Positions 5,788 through 8,923 of a stretch of DNA of 8,923 nt are shown piece after piece. The notes under the pieces are model-generated. The model was not told the origin of the DNA and searched no databases. It saw nothing but the letters and a program-made list of their open reading frames with translations. Position numbers and translations under genes: made by a program. How positions within the stretch are numbered: position 1 is the first letter of the stretch; every line of letters begins with the position of its first letter. This stretch comes from G020354645 sp050053515 (GTDB lineage: Bacteria > Desulfobacterota > Desulfobacteria > Desulfobacterales > G020354645), in the NCBI GenBank assembly GCA_050053515.1, contig JASFTQ010000189.1, positions 1 through 8,923 on the forward strand. The letters are read 5' to 3'.

Positions 5788-7497
5788 TTAAACAAACAGC
5801 GGCACAAATTTAAATTGATCGACGTTTACGAGGCCCAGATCGGTAATTTTCAGTTCCGGAATGACCGGCAAGGCTAAAAAAGAAAGGGTCATAAACGGAT
5901 CATTTAAAGTGGAGCCTAATTCCCGGGCGACTTGGACCAGACAATCCAGTTTATCCCGGATGACTGTGGCCGGTTCATGAGACATCAGACCGGCGATCGG
6001 AAGCGGAAGCCGGGCCCGGATCTCGTTATTGGATACGGCAACCAACCCGCCCTGCATGTCAGCGACTGCTTTTACGGCCGCCCGCATGTCTGTGTCATTG
6101 GCCCCCACAACGATGATATTGTGAGAATCGTGGGCAACGCTGGATGCAAGGGCGCCGTGCTTTAATCCGAGGCCTTTAACGAATCCTTTGGCCACATTGC
6201 CCGAAGCGGTATGGCGATCTACAACCGCAATTTTCAGCACGTCACCGGACGGATCGGCCACCGCCATATTGTCGACAACAGAGGCTTTCAAGACTTTTTC
6301 ATGGGTGATCAGCTGATCGGGGACGATTTCAATAACCCGAATTCGGTCGGATTCAGCCGGGATAGACATATCCAAGCCGCCCCGAAGAATATACATGGAC
6401 GGCGGAACCGGCGCCGGTTGGGGCCTTGTCAGATCTGCAGCAATCCGGCCGTTTTCCGCCACCCGTTGTCCATGACAGTAAACCTGCTCAATCTTTAATT
6501 CGGCAAGGTCTGAGATCACCACCAGGTCCGCCTTTTTGCCGGGAGCGATAGCGCCGACATCCCTGATGCCAAAATACTCGGCCGGATTCAGAGTGGCCAT
6601 CTGTATGGCGATAATGGGGTCCAGCCCCTTGCGAACCGCACTGCGCACCATGAAATCAATATGGCCTTCGGCCACTAGGTCATGGGGGTGGCGGTCATCC
6701 GTGCACCACATCATGCGCCGGCAGGTCCGTTTGTTGATGACCGGCAACAGGTCATTGAGATTTTTTGCGCCCGTACCCTCCCGGATCATAATGTGCATTC
6801 CGGCTGCCAGTTTTTCCCGAGCCTCTTTGACGCTGGTACATTCATGGTCGCTTGATATACCGGCGGCAACGTAGGCCGTCAGATCGGCGCCGGTAAGACC
6901 GGGTGCGTGGCCATCGATCGGTTTTTTTGCTCGGTTGGCGGTTTCAATTTTTAGCAATACCTGCGGATCAGTGTGGATTACCCCGGGAAAGTTCATCATT
7001 TCCGCCAGTGCCAGGATTCGTTCATGATTCATAAAATGCTGAAGATCTTCAGCGTTGAGCCTGGCTCCCGAAGTCTCCATCTCTGTGGCAGGGACACAGG
7101 AGGGCAGGGTATAGTAGATGTTCATGGGTTGGTTCTCGCTGGATGCCAGCATATAGCGAATACCGTCTGTGCCGAGAACATTGGCGATTTCATGGGGGTC
7201 GGCCACCACGGTTGTCGTTCCGAGGGGCACAACGGTCCGGACAAATTCGGTAACGCCCATCATTGAACTTTCGATATGAACGTGGGCGTCGATAAAACCC
7301 GGTGCCACCCAGCAATCCCTCACATCAACTATTTTTTTAGCCGAGCGTGCATTAAAACCCGTGATGTAGCCGTTGGTTATCGCAATATTGGAGGGCATGA
7401 TGCACCCGGAAAAAACATCCACCCGCCTGGCATTCGTCAACAGCAAATCAGCCCGGATTTCGCCATGCGCGGCTTTGATAAGTTCTTTCAGTTCCAT
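5788..7497 (-). CDS. ade: Adenine deaminase (Ade/AdeC)
   Basis: This 569-residue protein has the length and motif order of bacterial adenine deaminases, amidohydrolases that convert adenine to hypoxanthine and ammonia in the cytosol with a two-metal (Fe or Mn) site. The metal-binding motif IDAHVHIESS has H72 and H74, followed by VADPHEIANVLG (98-109), ALAEMMNFPG (163-172), DGHAPG with H197, SSDHE with H218, and CTDDRHP with D267. The C-terminal adenine deaminase domain has HDSHNIIVVGAND and a proline-rich final segment. No key residue appears to be missing. The ATG at 7497 lies inside the mtaD coding region, overlapping it by 10 bases, with GGAG 11 bases upstream; this implies translational coupling. 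Next to mtaD and mtnA, it probably handles adenine released from methylthioadenosine, SAH or 5'-deoxyadenosine. Confidence 0.96.
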   Translation of the reverse strand: MELKELIKAAHGEIRADLLLTNARRVDVFSGCIMPSNIAITNGYITGFNARSAKKIVDVRDCWVAPGFIDAHVHIESSMMGVTEFVRTVVPLGTTTVVADPHEIANVLGTDGIRYMLASSENQPMNIYYTLPSCVPATEMETSGARLNAEDLQHFMNHERILALAEMMNFPGVIHTDPQVLLKIETANRAKKPIDGHAPGLTGADLTAYVAAGISSDHECTSVKEAREKLAAGMHIMIREGTGAKNLNDLLPVINKRTCRRMMWCTDDRHPHDLVAEGHIDFMVRSAVRKGLDPIIAIQMATLNPAEYFGIRDVGAIAPGKKADLVVISDLAELKIEQVYCHGQRVAENGRIAADLTRPQPAPVPPSMYILRGGLDMSIPAESDRIRVIEIVPDQLITHEKVLKASVVDNMAVADPSGDVLKIAVVDRHTASGNVAKGFVKGLGLKHGALASSVAHDSHNIIVVGANDTDMRAAVKAVADMQGGLVAVSNNEIRARLPLPIAGLMSHEPATVIRDKLDCLVQVARELGSTLNDPFMTLSFLALPVIPELKITDLGLVNVDQFKFVPLFV

Positions 7498-8825
7498 CGA
7501 TGTTTGCGCTCCGAGGCGGCGATCGATTCGGCGACGGCTGAAATTTCTTTTAGCGTTTCTCCCAGATTCACGGACAGCAGTTTGCCATTTTCCATTACTA
7601 TCTTGCCGCCGATAATTGACGTTTGCACATCGTTGCCATTGGCCACGTACACCAGATGCGACGTGGGATTGTACATCGGTGTTAAGTGCGGTTGGTGGGT
7701 GTCCACCGTGATGAGATCAGCCTGTTTGCCGACCTCCAGAGAGCCGATATCCTTTTGCAAGCCGAGGGTTCGGGCGCCCCGGATGGTGGCCAGTTGCACA
7801 ACGGTCTTGGCTGCCATGGCGGTGGGATCTAATGTGCTGACTTTGTGAAGCTTGGCGCACATATCCATCGCCCGGAAGAGATCCAGGGTATTGTTGCTGG
7901 CACATCCATCCGTGCCGAGTCCAACCGATATTCCCGCCTCTAATAATTTTTCAACCGGCGCGATCCCGGCGGCCAGCTTCATATTGCTTTCCGGGTTGTG
8001 GGATACTTTGACATTGCGTTTTGCCATGATGTCGACATCGTCATCATCAATCCAGACGCAGTGAACCAGCAAGGTATTTTGGTCCAAGATACCGATCTGG
8101 TCCAAATATTGAATCGGTGATTTGCCATGCTCCGAATGTATGCGATCCCATTCCTGTCTGGTTTCAGCAGCATGGATCTGAAACAATAAATTATGAGAAC
8201 GTGCAGCTGATTTTGCCTTTCTTAAAGTTTCCGCCGAACACGTATAGGGAGAATGGCAGAAAATCGACGGCGTAAGTAAAGACGATGCCTTTAGCCATTT
8301 CTTTACGTAGGATACGGCGTGTTTGATGTTGTCTGAAGGATTTTGGATTCCCGGCGCAGGAAAGTCGATGACCCCCTGCGCCAGTATGGCCCGCAGCCCT
8401 GAATCACGAACCGCCGCGGCCACGTGCTCTTCCAGGAAATATCCGTCGCAACAGGTCGTGGTCCCCGACATAATCATTTCCGCGCAGGCCAGCTGCGTAC
8501 CGATCCTCACCGTTTCCGGTCTGATGTGTTTGGCTTCGGCTGGAAAGATATGTTTCTCCAGCCATTCTTGCAGTGGAAGATCATCGGCCAGTCCCCTGAA
8601 TAAGGTCATGGGAAGATGGGTGTGCGTATTAACCAGCCCGGGCAATACAATTGCGCCTCCGGCATCGATTGATTTTTGAGCTGCCGGTAAACCGGCGCTG
8701 GCGGAGGGTGTCCCGATTTTTTCGATATATTGATCCCGAATACAAACGATGCCGTCGGTGATGATGTCAAATTCAGAATTAACGGTGACGACCGTGCCAT
8801 TGTGTACGACAATATCATACTTCAT
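7488..8825 (-). CDS. mtaD: 5'-methylthioadenosine/S-adenosylhomocysteine deaminase (MtaD/DadD type)
   Basis: This 445-residue amidohydrolase belongs to the ATZ/TRZ group. It shows NTHTHLPMTLFRGLADDLPL (66-85) with zinc ligands H68 and H70, QIHAAET with H218 and E221, LLVHCVWID with H255, SHNPESNMKLAAGIAP (275-290), and GLGTDGCASNNTLDLF with D306. These match enzymes that deaminate 5'-methylthioadenosine and S-adenosylhomocysteine to the inosine forms; close relatives in methanogens prefer 5'-deoxyadenosine (DadD). Sequence alone cannot settle which substrate dominates. The presence of mtnA and ade downstream favours a SAM-product salvage role over guanine or chlorohydrolase activity. The start ATG overlaps the stop of the gene before it (ATGA), and its 3' end overlaps ade by 10 bases, so the three genes are tightly coupled. 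The ribosome binding site is weak, consistent with coupling. Confidence 0.92.
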   Translation of the reverse strand: MKYDIVVHNGTVVTVNSEFDIITDGIVCIRDQYIEKIGTPSASAGLPAAQKSIDAGGAIVLPGLVNTHTHLPMTLFRGLADDLPLQEWLEKHIFPAEAKHIRPETVRIGTQLACAEMIMSGTTTCCDGYFLEEHVAAAVRDSGLRAILAQGVIDFPAPGIQNPSDNIKHAVSYVKKWLKASSLLTPSIFCHSPYTCSAETLRKAKSAARSHNLLFQIHAAETRQEWDRIHSEHGKSPIQYLDQIGILDQNTLLVHCVWIDDDDVDIMAKRNVKVSHNPESNMKLAAGIAPVEKLLEAGISVGLGTDGCASNNTLDLFRAMDMCAKLHKVSTLDPTAMAAKTVVQLATIRGARTLGLQKDIGSLEVGKQADLITVDTHQPHLTPMYNPTSHLVYVANGNDVQTSIIGGKIVMENGKLLSVNLGETLKEISAVAESIAASERKHRWN

Positions 8826-8923
8826 GTTGATTTCCGTAGCTTCTTGTTAGTGCTTCGAATCTCTGCTGCAATTATTTCAACATCGCCCAGAACCTTTTCC
8901 AAATCCAAGGAAAGCAGCTGACC
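8822..8923 (-). CDS. C-terminal end of an unrecognised protein, upstream of mtaD
   Basis: The minus strand is open from the window edge to a TGA at 8824-8822, giving the last 33 residues of a protein that starts outside the window. It contains LDLEKVLGDVEIIAAEIRST, which looks helical, and a basic tail NKKLRKST. The other two minus frames are closed by stops here. The TGA overlaps the mtaD start as ATGA, which supports it as a real gene and the first visible part of the operon. I do not recognise the family; by context it could be another salvage enzyme, but nothing in these residues shows that. Confidence 0.6.
   Translation of the reverse strand, partial: GQLLSLDLEKVLGDVEIIAAEIRSTNKKLRKST

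Noticed and set aside
7276..7848. 190-codon open frame on the plus strand
   Set aside because: It lies antisense across the ade/mtaD junction, where both minus-strand frames carry clear catalytic motifs; its own translation shows no domain.

Overview
All confident genes lie on the minus strand, so the window reads right to left as one run of metabolic genes with short gaps or overlaps. The gene set suggests an anaerobic bacterium, most likely a member of the Desulfobacterota (sulfate-reducer relatives). The main reasons are an AhbB-type siroheme decarboxylase (alternative heme pathway), a cobalamin-binding-type radical SAM protein, and a DsbA-like protein of a kind I associate with that phylum. 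This assignment is inference; there is no rRNA gene to confirm it.

Right part (8923 to 4532): a salvage block for adenine-containing products. The last 33 codons of an unrecognised gene overlap the start of an MTA/SAH deaminase (mtaD). That gene overlaps an adenine deaminase (ade). After a 158-base gap comes methylthioribose-1-phosphate isomerase (mtnA). Together they would process methylthioadenosine, S-adenosylhomocysteine or 5'-deoxyadenosine left by S-adenosylmethionine-using enzymes, recovering the purine as hypoxanthine or inosine derivatives and feeding the sugar phosphate into the isomerase step. The phosphorylase or nucleosidase that must link them is not in view.

Middle part (4512 to 2499): 19 bases after mtnA is an AsnC/Lrp-fold protein with the hallmarks of siroheme decarboxylase AhbB. 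A 187-base gap with a degenerate GC-rich inverted repeat follows, then a B12-binding-type radical SAM protein of unknown substrate.

Left part (2429 to 1): a leucyl aminopeptidase (pepA), then an 85-base gap with a plausible promoter and a strong ribosome binding site, then a DsbA-family thioredoxin-fold protein with a CPAC active site and an unusual beta-propeller-like N-terminal region. Its C-terminus runs off the window.

The two larger gaps each hold a small open frame ending at the start of the next gene (46 and 52 codons). Both overlap sequence that looks like dispersed intergenic repeat, so I treat them as doubtful. I see no tRNA, rRNA, CRISPR array, insertion sequence or prophage gene. 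The window is mostly ordinary metabolism; the most informative point is SAM-product salvage, heme synthesis and a radical SAM gene side by side.
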